Of a DNA stretch of 64,000 nt, positions 45,825-54,956 are shown one piece after another (within the stretch, counting starts at the first letter, position 1; the number at the start of each line of letters is the position of its first letter). The notes under the pieces were generated by a model. It worked only from the letters and a program-made list of their open reading frames with translations. It was not told the origin of the DNA and searched no databases. A program made the translations under genes and the position numbers. Source of the stretch: Stutzerimonas stutzeri (lineage in GTDB: Bacteria > Pseudomonadota > Gammaproteobacteria > Pseudomonadales > Pseudomonadaceae); the NCBI RefSeq assembly GCF_015291885.1, contig NZ_CP036186.1:1505001-1569000 (forward strand), written 5' to 3'.

Positions 45825-46461
45825 GCTGCGCCTGGATGGCCGTCATCCCGTGCTGGGTGTGATCGATGCGCAGGTGCGCGAGGGCGACCGCATCTGCCTG
45901 CTCGGGCCGTCCGGTGCCGGCAAGACCACGCTGCTCAACGGCATCGCCGGGCTCGATCCGCAGCTGCGGCCGATGGTCGAGCAGCGCCCCGGCTTGCGCG
46001 TCGGCTATCTGTTTCAGGAGCATCGCCTGCTGCCCTGGCGCACGGTGCGACAGAACCTGGCGCTGGTCGGCGCGGACGCGGCGGATATCGAGCGGCTGCT
46101 GGCCGAGGTCGGGCTGAGTGGTGCGGCTGACAGCCTGCCGGATCAACTCTCGCTGGGCATGGCGCGCAGGGCGGCACTGGCGCGCTGCCTGGCGATCGAG
46201 CCGGATCTGTTGCTGCTCGACGAACCCTTCGCCTCGCTGGATGCCGAGCGCGCCGCCGAGCTGCGCGGCCTGATCGCCCGCCTGCTGGATCGGCACCCGG
46301 ACATGGCGATGATCTGCGTGACCCACGATCCCCGCGATGCCGACGATTTGGCCAATCGCCTGTGGTACCTGAGCGGCGTCCCGGCGACATTGTGCTGCGA
46401 TGAGCCGCCCGGCAGCCCCGTCAATCTCAGCGAACTGAGCGAGCGCCAGCGCCGCGCCTGA
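45817..46461 (+). CDS. ABC transporter ATP-binding protein
   Basis: 214-residue ATPase of the SsuB/TauB/ThiZ type. Walker A GPSGAGKTTLLNG near 35, Q-loop YLFQEHRLLPW near 70, a degenerate signature LSLGMARRAALARCL near 118 (LSLGM in place of LSGGQ), Walker B LLLLDEPFASLD near 138, and switch His in CVTHDPRD. The ATG at 45817 overlaps the end of the permease frame by 8 bases. It would energise the importer encoded by the two preceding genes. Confidence 0.93.
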   Translation: MLELRLDGRHPVLGVIDAQVREGDRICLLGPSGAGKTTLLNGIAGLDPQLRPMVEQRPGLRVGYLFQEHRLLPWRTVRQNLALVGADAADIERLLAEVGLSGAADSLPDQLSLGMARRAALARCLAIEPDLLLLDEPFASLDAERAAELRGLIARLLDRHPDMAMICVTHDPRDADDLANRLWYLSGVPATLCCDEPPGSPVNLSELSERQRRA

Positions 46462-46468
46462 GCGGCAT

Positions 46469-47734
46469 TCAGTCGGCCAGCAGCTGCGTCAGCGCATGCA
46501 GCGCCAGGCCGACCAGCCCGCCGACCAGGGTGCCGTTGATGCGGATGTACTGCAGGTCCTTGCCGACGCTCTGTTCCAGCTGCTCGACCAGCTCACGGCT
46601 TTCCCAGTTCTCCACTCGCTGCGCGATATAAGCGCCGATCTGCCCGCGGTAGCGCTCCAGCAGACCGGGTGCGGCGGCCAGCAATTGCTCGTTGATCCAG
46701 TTGCGCATGGAATCGTCCGCCGCCAGGCCGTCGCCGAGGCCGCGGCAGAGGCTGACGATGCGTCGGCCGATGCGCGAATCGTCGCTGGCCAGGTCGCTTT
46801 CCAGCCAGGCCGTGAGTTCCTGCCAGAGATTGCCGAAATAGGCGCTGGTGGCCGGGTGCTCGAGGAGTTGCGCGACGATGCGCTCGACCTCCAGGGCGTA
46901 TTGCGGGTCCTGCTCCAGACGCTCGATGTATTCACCGACGTGCTCGTCGAAGCGCTGGCGGATCAGGTGCTCGGGGTCGGCGGCGATCTCGGCGATCAGC
47001 GCGGACAGGCCGTCGACGAACTTGTTCGCCGACCAGCCGCTCACCGGCCGGCTCAGGCCGAGGTAGCGCAAGGTGCGGATTTCCCGGCTGATGGCATCGG
47101 CGACCAGCGCGCGGGTTTCTTCGTCCTGCATGATCGAATCGAGGCGGATCAGCAGCTCGTCGAGCATCGCCTGATGCCGGCCCTGGCCGGTCAGCACGCG
47201 CAAGGCCTGGGCCAGCGGGGCGGAGAGGTCGAACTTGCGCAGCCGAGTGGTCACCTTGGCTTCGACGAAGGCACGCACGCGTTCGTCATGCAGCGCGGCG
47301 ATGCCGAAATGCGCGATGCCGGTGAGCCGGCGGCCGACCGCTTCGGCGTTGCTCGAATGACGCAACCAGCCGGCCAGGCGCGAGGCGATGTCGAGTTCCT
47401 GCAGCTTGGCCAGCACCAGCGGCGTGGCGAGGAAATGCGTGGTGATGAAGCTGGACAGGTTCTGCCCGATGCGCGCCTTGCTGCGCGGGATGATCGCCGT
47501 GTGCGGGATCGGCAGGCCCAGCGGGTGGCGGAACAATGCGGTGACGGCGAACCAGTCGGCGATCGCGCCGATCATGGCGGCTTCGGCGAACGAGGCGACG
47601 TAGCCCCAGGCCGGGTGGCTGGCTTCGAAGCGTGTCGCGACGATGTAGAGTAGGGCGGCCAGTAGCAACAGAAGGCTGGCGACCAGCTTCATGCGTGAAA
47701 CCGGTGACTGCCAGGCGCTGATCAAGGAGCGCAT
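46469..47734 (-). CDS. DUF445 family membrane protein
   Basis: 421 residues. An N-terminal helix (LVASLLLLLAALLYIVATRF) and GYVASFAEAAMIGAIADWFAVTALFRHPLGLPIPHTAIIP are the family hallmarks (conserved GAIADWFAV-ALFRHPLG), followed by a long helical central part and a C-terminal helix VGGLVGLALHALTQLL, so most of the protein lies between two membrane anchors. Function unknown; relatives are called YjiN-like. It converges on the ABC ATPase gene with only 7 bases between stops. Confidence 0.9.
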   Translation of the reverse strand: MRSLISAWQSPVSRMKLVASLLLLLAALLYIVATRFEASHPAWGYVASFAEAAMIGAIADWFAVTALFRHPLGLPIPHTAIIPRSKARIGQNLSSFITTHFLATPLVLAKLQELDIASRLAGWLRHSSNAEAVGRRLTGIAHFGIAALHDERVRAFVEAKVTTRLRKFDLSAPLAQALRVLTGQGRHQAMLDELLIRLDSIMQDEETRALVADAISREIRTLRYLGLSRPVSGWSANKFVDGLSALIAEIAADPEHLIRQRFDEHVGEYIERLEQDPQYALEVERIVAQLLEHPATSAYFGNLWQELTAWLESDLASDDSRIGRRIVSLCRGLGDGLAADDSMRNWINEQLLAAAPGLLERYRGQIGAYIAQRVENWESRELVEQLEQSVGKDLQYIRINGTLVGGLVGLALHALTQLLAD

Positions 47735-48095
47735 GCAGGTCCTCGTCGTTGATGGTGGGCGAATTGAGTGTCTACCGGGGTAGACAGCGAAGCAACGCCA
47801 TGAGGTCAGCGTTTGTATAAAAAGCTGTAGGTCGGGGTGAAGTCCACCATGGGCGTTGCGGTGTTTTGGTTCACGCCCCTGTGGTGTCGCGGCGTTGTGG
47901 TGGGCTGAAGCCCACCCTACGGACGGAACGTAGATCGATGAGGGGCAAGCTCACAGGAGAGGCTTTTGCTCTGTAGGGTGGGCTTTAGCCCACCGACGGT
48001 GTTACGCCCCCGTGGCGGGCTGAAGCCCACCCTACGGGTTGCGCCGAAGCCGTAGGATGGTTGTCGCGGCCTACATCCAGCGGGAGGTCACTGGA
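47735..48095. repeat. Cluster of REP-like palindromes
   Basis: A 361-base gene-free stretch with at least four copies of the same palindrome in both orientations: a diverged copy at 47828-47848, then 47899-47922, 47972-47994 and 48012-48038. The core is GGTGGGCT-(G/T)(A/T)AGCCCACC, preceded or followed by GTAGG or CCTAC. The alternating orientation resembles BIME-type pairs. No coding potential. Confidence 0.85.
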
Positions 48096-48494
48096 TCAGA
48101 CCTCGTCTTCTTCCTCGCGAATCAGCACGTACTCGCCTTCGGCATCGTTCAGGCAATCCCAGACGTAGAACATCGAGACTTTGCCCGGGCCTTCGGTCAC
48201 GGCGGCGTAGTCGCCGGGTACGGCGGTGAAGTAGACGCCGGAATCGGGCGCAGCCTGACAGGCGATGCGGCCGGTGACGAAGGCTTCAGGCGAGGTGCCG
48301 TCGAAGTAGTCGTCACGGTCCGTGGCATCCCATTCGGCGGGCGGCTGGAAAGGCCCCGAAATGATGATGCGTGCGTCTCCAAGGTCCTGCTCTTCCGCTT
48401 CCTCGTCATATTCGTCGGGGCGGTACAGGGTGCATTCCAGGGCGTCCGGGTTTTCGAGAATGGCCGCGCGGGATTGTGGGGTAAGTGTCTGCAT
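48096..48494 (-). CDS. Hypothetical acidic protein, 132 aa
   Basis: A very acidic protein (DEYDEEAEEQDLGDA near the middle, EEEDEV at the end) with no recognised domain. GGAGATT precedes the ATG at 48494. The upstream open frame to 48692 is rejected because it lacks a ribosome site and is of low-quality composition. No signal peptide or membrane helix. Unknown function. Confidence 0.7.
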   Translation of the reverse strand: MQTLTPQSRAAILENPDALECTLYRPDEYDEEAEEQDLGDARIIISGPFQPPAEWDATDRDDYFDGTSPEAFVTGRIACQAAPDSGVYFTAVPGDYAAVTEGPGKVSMFYVWDCLNDAEGEYVLIREEEDEV

Positions 48495-48729
48495 GGAATC
48501 TCCGACTGCGGTTGTGTGAGTGGGCAGTGTGGTGGAGCTGAACGGGCAGCGCAATCGGTTGGATGGTCGCGCTTGTTCCTGCACAAGTGGGCGGGCCGTG
48601 GAAAGCCCATTTCGGCGGCTTCGAGTTGTAGCGACAACCTTCGGACCGCCGGCACGTCGCGCCACGAACGCGGCGCCGTTTGGCGCCTCCAATCGTTATC
48701 AGCCACACATCGCAATAGGCGAGGCAACC

Positions 48730-48918
48730 ATGAAACCGGACGAGCAGCTAGCAGGCGATGAGCCTGATGTGACCATGACCGACGCGGGCGAGAAGGAGCC
48801 TGGTGAAGATCCGGACTTCGACGAAGATCCTTCGCGCCTTGACGATCCCGATGAGCCAGAAGTGCTGCCAGACGATCCGGACATCCAGGGCGACGACGGC
48901 GCCAGCCAGCCTGAATAG
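48730..48918 (+). CDS. Hypothetical highly acidic protein, 62 aa
   Basis: Short protein in which about 40% of residues are Asp or Glu (DPDFDEDPSRLDDPDEPEV), probably unstructured. GGCGAGGC precedes the ATG. A longer open frame from 48520 is not supported by a ribosome site. It reads towards the 69-aa gene 56 bases downstream. No family recognised. Confidence 0.55.
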   Translation: MKPDEQLAGDEPDVTMTDAGEKEPGEDPDFDEDPSRLDDPDEPEVLPDDPDIQGDDGASQPE

Positions 48919-48974
48919 CTCCTTACCTATCTCAGTCCCGCTATTGGCGGGTTTTCCGAAGCAGAGGAATATCC

Positions 48975-49184
48975 ATGAATATCTATCAGGTCAGGCCTAC
49001 CGAAATGGGCTGGGAGCTGGAAGACCAGCAATCGCAGGAAACCGTGTTGCGTACCCTCACCAAGGACGAGATGTATAGCGCCCTGGACGCCTTCATGGAG
49101 GGCCGCACGGCATCGGTCGAAGTCATCGGGCGCGACGGTGAGCTGGAAGAAGAGCGGCCCTATCCAGGCAGCCATCACCTGTAG
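48975..49184 (+). CDS. Hypothetical protein, 69 aa
   Basis: Starts MNIYQVRPTEMGWELED and contains a likely beta-beta-alpha unit, reminiscent of small DUF2188-like proteins, but the assignment is weak. An AGAGGAA Shine-Dalgarno is well placed. No signal peptide. Possibly co-transcribed with the acidic 62-aa gene. Confidence 0.7.
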   Translation: MNIYQVRPTEMGWELEDQQSQETVLRTLTKDEMYSALDAFMEGRTASVEVIGRDGELEEERPYPGSHHL

Positions 49185-49269
49185 CGGACACAGGGTAATT
49201 TCCTTCAATAAGGTGGCGTTCTGAGCCAGTAGTCTGCTGCCCTTCTTCGGATTGGCAAGTAGAGCACTT

Positions 49270-49857
49270 ATGGACCTTTATCTCTCCATGGCCGCGTTCG
49301 CCCTGGCGTCTTCGATCACGCCCGGGCCGGTCAATCTGGTGGCGTTGAACTGCGGCGCACGCTTTGGTTTTCGCGCCAGCGTCCGACACATTGCCGGCGC
49401 CACCATTGGTTTTACCTTGTTGTTATTGCTCATCGGCCTCGGCCTTTATGAGCTGCTGGAACGCGCGCCGATGCTGATGCGTGGCATCCAGTGGGGCGGT
49501 GTGGCTTTTCTGTTGTACATGGCCTGGCGCCTGGCGGCGGACGATGGCCGGCTAGAACCAACCGCGGCGCCCAGCGGCCCCTCGTTGTTCGATGGCGCGC
49601 TGATGCAATGGCTCAACCCCAAGGCATGGCTGGCGTCCGTGGCTGGCATGGGCCTGTTTGCCGCTAATGGTGATGTGCTGCGAGTCTGGCTGTTCGCCGG
49701 TCTGTATTTTCTGATCTGTTACGCGTCGATCGCGTGCTGGGCCGGCGCGGGCGCATTCCTCAGTCGGTTCCTGCAGCAGCCGTCGCGAGTGCGTTGGCTC
49801 AATCGCACGATGGCGGTCCTGCTGGCCGGCAGCGCCCTTTATCTAGTGGCCGGTTGA
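49270..49857 (+). CDS. LysE family amino acid exporter
   Basis: 195-residue membrane protein with about six helices. The N-terminal ASSITPGPVNLVALNCGARFG and LQWGGVAFLLYMAWRLAADDG, and WLNPKAWLASVAGMGLF, are typical of the LysE/RhtB family. Such proteins export amino acids or derivatives. The ATG at 49270 gives the standard start. Its 3' end overlaps the end of the convergent AraC-type gene by 15 bases; the two are a likely exporter-regulator pair. Confidence 0.9.
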   Translation: MDLYLSMAAFALASSITPGPVNLVALNCGARFGFRASVRHIAGATIGFTLLLLLIGLGLYELLERAPMLMRGIQWGGVAFLLYMAWRLAADDGRLEPTAAPSGPSLFDGALMQWLNPKAWLASVAGMGLFAANGDVLRVWLFAGLYFLICYASIACWAGAGAFLSRFLQQPSRVRWLNRTMAVLLAGSALYLVAG

Positions 49858-50694
49858 GCCCGAGCCGGTGCGATCGCGGTATTGCCCAGGCGTTGCTGCC
49901 AGCTGGCGTTTGAAGGTGCGCTGGAAGTGCGCTTGGTCTGCGAAGCCTGCGGCCAGCGCCACCTCCGCGAGGTCGTGACCTTGGCGAAGCCAATGCTGGC
50001 TGCGCTGGATACGACGATTGAGCAGATAGGCATGCGGCGTCATGCCGTAGTGCTGCTTGAAGGTACGGATCAGGTAGGAGGGCGACAGCCCGGCGGCCTG
50101 GCAAATGTCTTCCAGGCGCAGCGCGCGGGTGCAGTTTTCGGCAATGTAGTCTGCTGCGCGGCTCAGTTGCAGCAGCGGCTCGCCGCACGATTCCGGCGGT
50201 GCGGGCGCCAGCGTTTGCTGCAGCAAGGTGAAATACTCGATTGCGGCGCTCTGCTTGTGCAGGATGTCGGCCTGCGGATCGAGTAGCACGGCATATAGCC
50301 GAGTCAGCCCGTCGAACAGCGTCGGGTCGAGACTCTGGATCGGCGCATAGGGCACGAAGGTGCCGTCGACACTGGCGCCCAGTTCCAGCTGCAGCGACCC
50401 CAGCCAGCCCGTGTCGAGGTAGAACATCAGGTACGACCAGGGTTGGCCGTCGATGGGGTTGCAGGCATGCACCGTTTGCGGATTGATGATCACCACGGCG
50501 CCGCGGGCGATCCGCTGGCGTGCCGTGCCGTTGAAGTAGGTGCTGGCGCCGGCGGTGATCGCGCCGATGGAAAAGGTCTCGTGACAGTGCGGCGCATAGC
50601 AGACCCTGCGCCCATCGGCGACCGCCCGCGCCTCGAGGAAGGGCAGAGCGGCGTCGCGCCAGAAGCGTGGCTGGCTGTCGTCCGGATTGTTCAC
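49843..50694 (-). CDS. AraC family transcriptional regulator with cupin sensor
   Basis: 283 residues. The N-terminal cupin-like AraC-binding domain (YAPHCHETFSIGAITAG, GAVVIINPQTVHACNP) is followed by two helix-turn-helix motifs: LRLEDICQAAGLSPSYLIRTFKQHYG and LAEVALAAGFADQAHFQRTFKRQLA. Expected to sense a small molecule and control the convergent LysE exporter. Divergent from the lipoprotein gene at 50807, whose promoter it may also touch. Confidence 0.92.
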   Translation of the reverse strand: MNNPDDSQPRFWRDAALPFLEARAVADGRRVCYAPHCHETFSIGAITAGASTYFNGTARQRIARGAVVIINPQTVHACNPIDGQPWSYLMFYLDTGWLGSLQLELGASVDGTFVPYAPIQSLDPTLFDGLTRLYAVLLDPQADILHKQSAAIEYFTLLQQTLAPAPPESCGEPLLQLSRAADYIAENCTRALRLEDICQAAGLSPSYLIRTFKQHYGMTPHAYLLNRRIQRSQHWLRQGHDLAEVALAAGFADQAHFQRTFKRQLAATPGQYRDRTGSGSTGH

Positions 50695-50806
50695 GTTGTG
50701 CCTGCCGTCATCGATACGAAACTGTAGTCAGACTCTAGCAATCATTCGGCGCTCTGGCATGCTCGACGACCAGGTTCGCCATTTCAGTCCCGGCCAAGGA
50801 GTTTCC

Positions 50807-51232
50807 ATGCGTCTGACCCTCGCTTTCACTGCACTGCTGTCGCTGGCTGGCTGTTCATCCTGGCAGCCCGATGCCGAGGACATCGAACCGGTGCCGGCCG
50901 AGCGGGTGCTGGCCTACCAAGAGCCCCTGGAGAACGCCGGTGAGGTGGTGGTGACGCGGGATTTCGGCTTGCGTGGCGGCGGCTGCTACATCGCCGTGCT
51001 GATCGATCGTGAGCTGGCTGCGCGCATCCACGTCGGCGAGGTGGTACGTTTTCAGGTGCCGGCCGGTGCGCGGATCGTCAGCATCGGCACCGATCCGCTG
51101 GACGACACGCTGTGTGGCAAGCTCAGCCTGCGCCGCGAGAAACTGGCGCAGGTGCAGGCGGGGCAGACGCTGGAATATCGCGTCATCAGCGACAACCGCA
51201 TCGGCTTCGATATCGTGCCGGTCGAGCCCTGA
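50807..51232 (+). CDS. Small lipoprotein, 141 aa
   Basis: Type II signal peptide with lipobox LSLAGC at residues 11-16, then a Ser, so retained at or sorted to the outer membrane. The mature part is beta-rich (EVVVTRDFGLRGGGCYIAVLIDRELAARIHVGE, RFQVPAGARIVSIG). AAGGAG Shine-Dalgarno before the ATG. The pattern resembles periplasmic beta-sandwich proteins of unknown function (DUF2846-like); not certain. Confidence 0.8.
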   Translation: MRLTLAFTALLSLAGCSSWQPDAEDIEPVPAERVLAYQEPLENAGEVVVTRDFGLRGGGCYIAVLIDRELAARIHVGEVVRFQVPAGARIVSIGTDPLDDTLCGKLSLRREKLAQVQAGQTLEYRVISDNRIGFDIVPVEP

Positions 51233-51241
51233 TGCGGCGGA

Positions 51242-51592
51242 TTACTTGATCACCGTCCGCGCAGTCTTCAGATAGTCCGCACCGTAGCTGCTGACTTCGT
51301 CCGCGCTCTCGGCTTCCGAGGCGATGTGGATTTCCTCCAGGGTGTCGTTCAGCCCGTCCATTTCCTCGACGATTTTCTCCAGCGCCGCTTTCAGCGTGTA
51401 GGTCAGTTCGTGGATCTGCGCCATGTTCTCCGGTGTCTGCTCCTGCGCCAGGGCCTGGTCGAGGCGGGTGTTGTATTCGGAGAATTGCTTCACCGCCTCG
51501 GCCAAGTTGCTAGGTGGCGGTGCCTCGGCGAAGGCATGGCTGGCGACGATGGTGGTCAGCGCCAGAGCGGCGGTCCGGATAAGCGTTTTCAC
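51242..51592 (-). CDS. Hypothetical periplasmic helical protein, 116 aa
   Basis: GTG start at 51592 preceded by AGGGA. A Sec signal peptide ends SHAFA|EA, and the mature part is one long amphipathic helical region (LAEAVKQFSEYNTRLDQAL, AALEKIVEEMDGLNDTLEEIH). It matches my recollection of the DUF6746 family. Function unknown. The upstream open frame to 51703 is not used because the signal peptide would be internal. Confidence 0.8.
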   Translation of the reverse strand: MKTLIRTAALALTTIVASHAFAEAPPPSNLAEAVKQFSEYNTRLDQALAQEQTPENMAQIHELTYTLKAALEKIVEEMDGLNDTLEEIHIASEAESADEVSSYGADYLKTARTVIK

Positions 51593-52064
51593 GACAGGTC
51601 CCTTGCTGAATTTGGTCGGGCGCGAAGGTATCACCTGCGGGTACTGACGCTGTGTAGTAGCGCACAGTCTGCGCTGCGCCATTAGTCGCATGCCGTGTCG
51701 CACGGGAGGGCTGGCCCGGGAAATTCATCGGCGGTGCAGACCTCATCACTGTCGCTCCTGCAAGGCCGCAGCCGCTGCTGAGTTGAACTGCCCGGCTGCT
51801 CTGGCACGCACCTTGCGAAGATTTTTCATTAAAGAGCGACCATGCTTGGCCGATATGATCTCGCGTGCCGGCATTTCGCCTGTGCTCGGCAGGCGTCTCT
51901 AGAACCAACAACAAGATCACGCTCCCGCTTCCTCTTTCGCGATTCGCGTCCTGCAACAGGACCACGCGGCACGTCCCTCGCCCGACGCGCCGGTTCGACC
52001 GTTATGCCTCACTTTTGCCAATTTGCCGCTCCTCACGAACGGCACGCCATATGGAGAAGAACGA
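51593..52064. other. Long non-coding region upstream of the chemoreceptor gene
   Basis: 472 bases with a sigma-54 promoter at 51802-51816, an AACAACAAG stretch near 51907, and a stem-loop at 51948-51962 (GTCCTG/CAGGAC). With a start near 51828 the mRNA leader would be about 237 bases. Open frames here are poor and overlap the receptor gene out of frame; I call none. Confidence 0.55.
51802..51816 (+). promoter_or_regulatory. Sigma-54 (RpoN) promoter
   Basis: TGGCACGCACCTTGC matches the RpoN -24/-12 consensus TGGCACG-N4-TTGC at every defined base. It points towards the chemoreceptor gene at 52065. The enhancer-binding activator is unknown; no obvious palindrome was identified upstream. Confidence 0.8.
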
Positions 52065-53684
52065 ATGATGCAGCAACTGACAATCCGTGCCCGCCTGCTG
52101 ATTCTGGTCGGGGCCATGCTTGCGGCCTGCCTGGTGATCGGGCTGACCGGGCTCAACGCCCAGCAGCGCAGCGTCGCCGGGCTCAACACTGTGTACCTGG
52201 ATAGCGTCGTGCCGCTGCGTGACCTCAAGCTGATCGCCGACCTGTACGCGGTGAAGATCGTCGATACCACCCACAAGACTCGCAGCGGCATGCTCAGCTA
52301 TGGCCAGGCGCGTGACGAGGTGCGCAACGCCCGCACCGAGATCAACCGTCTCTGGAGCGCGTACCTGAACACGCATTTGATCGACGCCGAACGGCAGCTG
52401 GCGTCGCGCATCGAAACCCTGATGAAGGCCGCGGACGAACCACTCGATGCGCTCGAGCGTACGCTGGACCGGCACAGCGAAGAGCGGCTGGCGGCGTTCG
52501 TCATCAACGATCTGTATCCGCTGATCGATCCCATATCCGAAGGATTTATCCAGCTGATCGAGCTGCAACTGGGCGAGGCCAAGGCGGAGTACAACCAGGC
52601 GCTGGCGCTGTATGAGCGCAACCGGGTGCTGAATATCGGCTTGTTACTGGCGCTGCTGATCGGCGGCGGCTTGTTCGCCATGGTGTTGCTGCGCAGCATC
52701 AGCCGGCCGCTGGAGGAGTTGAAGCAGGCCGCTGCATCGGTGGCAGCGGGGGATTTGAGTCGCACCATCGAGTGTCGCGGCAAGGACGAGATCACCGAGG
52801 TGCAACAGTCGATCCGGCAGATGCAGCAAACCCTGCGCGATACGCTGCAGGATATCCAGGGCTCCGCGACCCAGCTGGCTTCGGCTGCCGAGGAGCTGCA
52901 CGCGGTCACCCAGCACACCGCCCAGGGCATCCATCAGCAGAACGAAGAAGTGCAGATGGCCGCCACCGCGGTCACCGAGATGTCCGCCGCGGTGGACGAA
53001 GTGGCCGGCAATGCCAACCGCACCTCGGATGCCTCGCGCGATGCCGAGACCGTGGCTGACGATGGACGCCGGCAGGTGACCGCCACGCGGCAGACCATTG
53101 ACCAGCTGAGCGACAAGCTGCAGCAGACTGCCGGAACCGTGACCCGACTGGCCGAGGAGGCGGCGAGCATCGGCCAGGTGGTGGATGTGATTCACGCGAT
53201 CGCCGACCAGACCAACCTGCTGGCGCTCAACGCCGCCATCGAGGCGGCACGGGCCGGTGAGGCCGGGCGTGGTTTCGCGGTGGTCGCCGACGAGGTGCGC
53301 AACCTCGCGCAGCGCACCCAGAGTTCGACCCAGGAGATCGAGCGCATGATCGGCGCGATCCAGAGCGCGACCGAGCAGTCGGTGCGCGACATGCAGCAGA
53401 GCAGCGAATTCGCTGCGCGCAGCCAGACCATGGCCGGCGAAGCGGATCAGGCACTGGGGCTGATCGCCGAGCGCGTCGGGCAGATCAACGAGATGAACCT
53501 GGTGATCGCCAGCGCCGCCGAGGAGCAGGCACAGGTCGCGCGGGAGGTGGATCGCAACCTGGTGGCCATCCGCGACATCTCAGAGCAGAGCGCCACCGGC
53601 GCGCAGCAGACCTCGGTGGCCAGCGATGAGCTGGCGCGCCTGGCGACGCAGCTCAACCAGCTGGTCGGGCGCTTCCGTCTGTAA
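52065..53684 (+). CDS. Methyl-accepting chemotaxis protein with four-helix-bundle sensor
   Basis: 539-residue Tar/Tsr-like receptor. First membrane helix [16 protein letters not shown], a periplasmic helical domain of about 150 residues (4HB type: [44 protein letters not shown]), second helix [21 protein letters not shown] near 195-215, HAMP, then the signalling tip [39 protein letters not shown] lies 8 bases before the ATG at 52065 (a second ATG follows at 52068). Expression is predicted to depend on sigma-54. Confidence 0.94.
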   Translation: MMQQLTIRARLLILVGAMLAACLVIGLTGLNAQQRSVAGLNTVYLDSVVPLRDLKLIADLYAVKIVDTTHKTRSGMLSYGQARDEVRNARTEINRLWSAYLNTHLIDAERQLASRIETLMKAADEPLDALERTLDRHSEERLAAFVINDLYPLIDPISEGFIQLIELQLGEAKAEYNQALALYERNRVLNIGLLLALLIGGGLFAMVLLRSISRPLEELKQAAASVAAGDLSRTIECRGKDEITEVQQSIRQMQQTLRDTLQDIQGSATQLASAAEELHAVTQHTAQGIHQQNEEVQMAATAVTEMSAAVDEVAGNANRTSDASRDAETVADDGRRQVTATRQTIDQLSDKLQQTAGTVTRLAEEAASIGQVVDVIHAIADQTNLLALNAAIEAARAGEAGRGFAVVADEVRNLAQRTQSSTQEIERMIGAIQSATEQSVRDMQQSSEFAARSQTMAGEADQALGLIAERVGQINEMNLVIASAAEEQAQVAREVDRNLVAIRDISEQSATGAQQTSVASDELARLATQLNQLVGRFRL

Positions 53685-53805
53685 GCGAAGAGAGGTGGGC
53701 TGACGCGGTCGGGACATGCATTGTCGCAATCCGACCGCGAACCCGGCTGCACGAATGCATTCCTATGTACGGAGTTTCCCGATTCGTATCGAACAGGAGT
53801 CGCGC

Positions 53806-54813
53806 GTGAAAACAGCCGTGTCCGCCCTGGCGCTTGCCGCCGGTCTAACCCTGAGCCTGCCACTGCTGGCCGAAAGCCGAACCACCTACGGCCCGCAGCT
53901 GGAAGGCTTCAGCTATCCGCACCCGCTCAAGCACTACCGTTTCGAATCCCAGGGCAAGGCGCTGGAAATGGCCTTCATGGACGTCGAGCCGCAGGGCAAG
54001 GCGAACGGCCGCACGGCGCTGCTGCTGCATGGCAAGAACTTCTGCGGGGCGACTTGGGATCGCACCATCGAGGTGCTCAGCAAGGCTGGTTACCGGGTCA
54101 TCGCTCCCGATCAGGTCGGTTTCTGCAGCTCGAGCAAGCCCGAGGGTTACCAGTTCAGCTTCGCCCAGCTGGCGCACAACACCCAGGCGCTGCTGGAGCA
54201 GGAGAACATCGAGCAGGTCACGGTGATCGGCCATTCCATGGGCGGCATGCTGGCCGCGCGGCTGGCGCTGAACTACCCGCAGCGGGTCGAGCAGTTGGTG
54301 CTGGTGAACCCCATTGGTCTGGAGGACTGGCAGGCCGAGGGTGTGCCCTACGCCTCGATCGATCAGCTCTACCAGTCGGAGCTGAAGACCGATTTCGACA
54401 GCATCAAGGCCTACCAGCAGAAGTTCTACTACAACGGCAACTGGAAGCCGGAGTACGACCGCTGGGTGGAAATGCTCGCCGGAATGTACGCCGGAGATGG
54501 CAAGGAGCAGGTTGCCTGGAACCAGGCGCAGACCTCGGAGATGGTTTTCACCCAGCCGGTGATCCATGAGTTTTCACGGCTCAAAACGCCGAGCCTGCTG
54601 CTGATCGGCGGGCTGGATCGCACCGCACCGGGCGCCAACCGTGCGCCGCAGGATGTCGCCAAGCGCCTGGGCAACTATCCCGAGCTGGGCCGACAGGCGG
54701 CGGCGATGATTCCCGATGCCAAGCTGGTGGCCTTCCCCGATCTGGGGCACTCGCCCCAGGTCGAGGCGCCGGAAAAGTTCCACCGTGCGTTGCTCGAAGG
54801 GCTGCAGCGCTAA
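53806..54813 (+). CDS. Periplasmic alpha/beta hydrolase
   Basis: 335 residues from a GTG at 53806 with AGGAG upstream, opening a signal peptide (GLTLSLPLLA|ES). Motifs: LLLHGKNFCGATWD (oxyanion), nucleophile elbow VIGHSMGGMLAARLA, acid region LLIGGLDRTAPG, and catalytic His in FPDLGHSPQVEAP. The upstream frame from 53716 lacks a ribosome site. Substrate unknown; the fold resembles haloalkane dehalogenase/esterase-like enzymes. Confidence 0.88.
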   Translation: MKTAVSALALAAGLTLSLPLLAESRTTYGPQLEGFSYPHPLKHYRFESQGKALEMAFMDVEPQGKANGRTALLLHGKNFCGATWDRTIEVLSKAGYRVIAPDQVGFCSSSKPEGYQFSFAQLAHNTQALLEQENIEQVTVIGHSMGGMLAARLALNYPQRVEQLVLVNPIGLEDWQAEGVPYASIDQLYQSELKTDFDSIKAYQQKFYYNGNWKPEYDRWVEMLAGMYAGDGKEQVAWNQAQTSEMVFTQPVIHEFSRLKTPSLLLIGGLDRTAPGANRAPQDVAKRLGNYPELGRQAAAMIPDAKLVAFPDLGHSPQVEAPEKFHRALLEGLQR

Positions 54814-54853
54814 GCGGGATCACCGGCGCTGCCGGGCGACTCACCTCAGTTAA

Positions 54854-54923
54854 GTAGGGTGGGATTTAGTACACCGGAAATCCCGCGGTGCATCGGCTGG
54901 TGGGCTGAAGCCCATCCTACGGT
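54854..54923. repeat. Pair of REP-like palindromes in opposite orientation
   Basis: A degenerate copy (GTAGGGTGGGATTTAGTACACC, 54854-54875) and a better one (54900-54922, GTGGGCTGAAGCCCATCCTAC) lie in inverted arrangement between convergent hydrolase genes, as in BIME units. Confidence 0.75.
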
Positions 54924-54956
54924 GAGGTCCGCGCGAGTCGCAGGACGGCCCCAAGC

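Noticed and set aside
51828..52064. A Crc-type (CrcZ/CrcY) small RNA behind the sigma-54 promoter
   Set aside because: CrcZ-like RNAs carry several A-rich CA motifs; only one AACAACAAG stretch is present and the locus is not next to cbrAB.
51842..52204. Open frame of 120 codons following the sigma-54 promoter
   Set aside because: It overlaps the chemoreceptor out of frame, has low-quality composition and no convincing Shine-Dalgarno.
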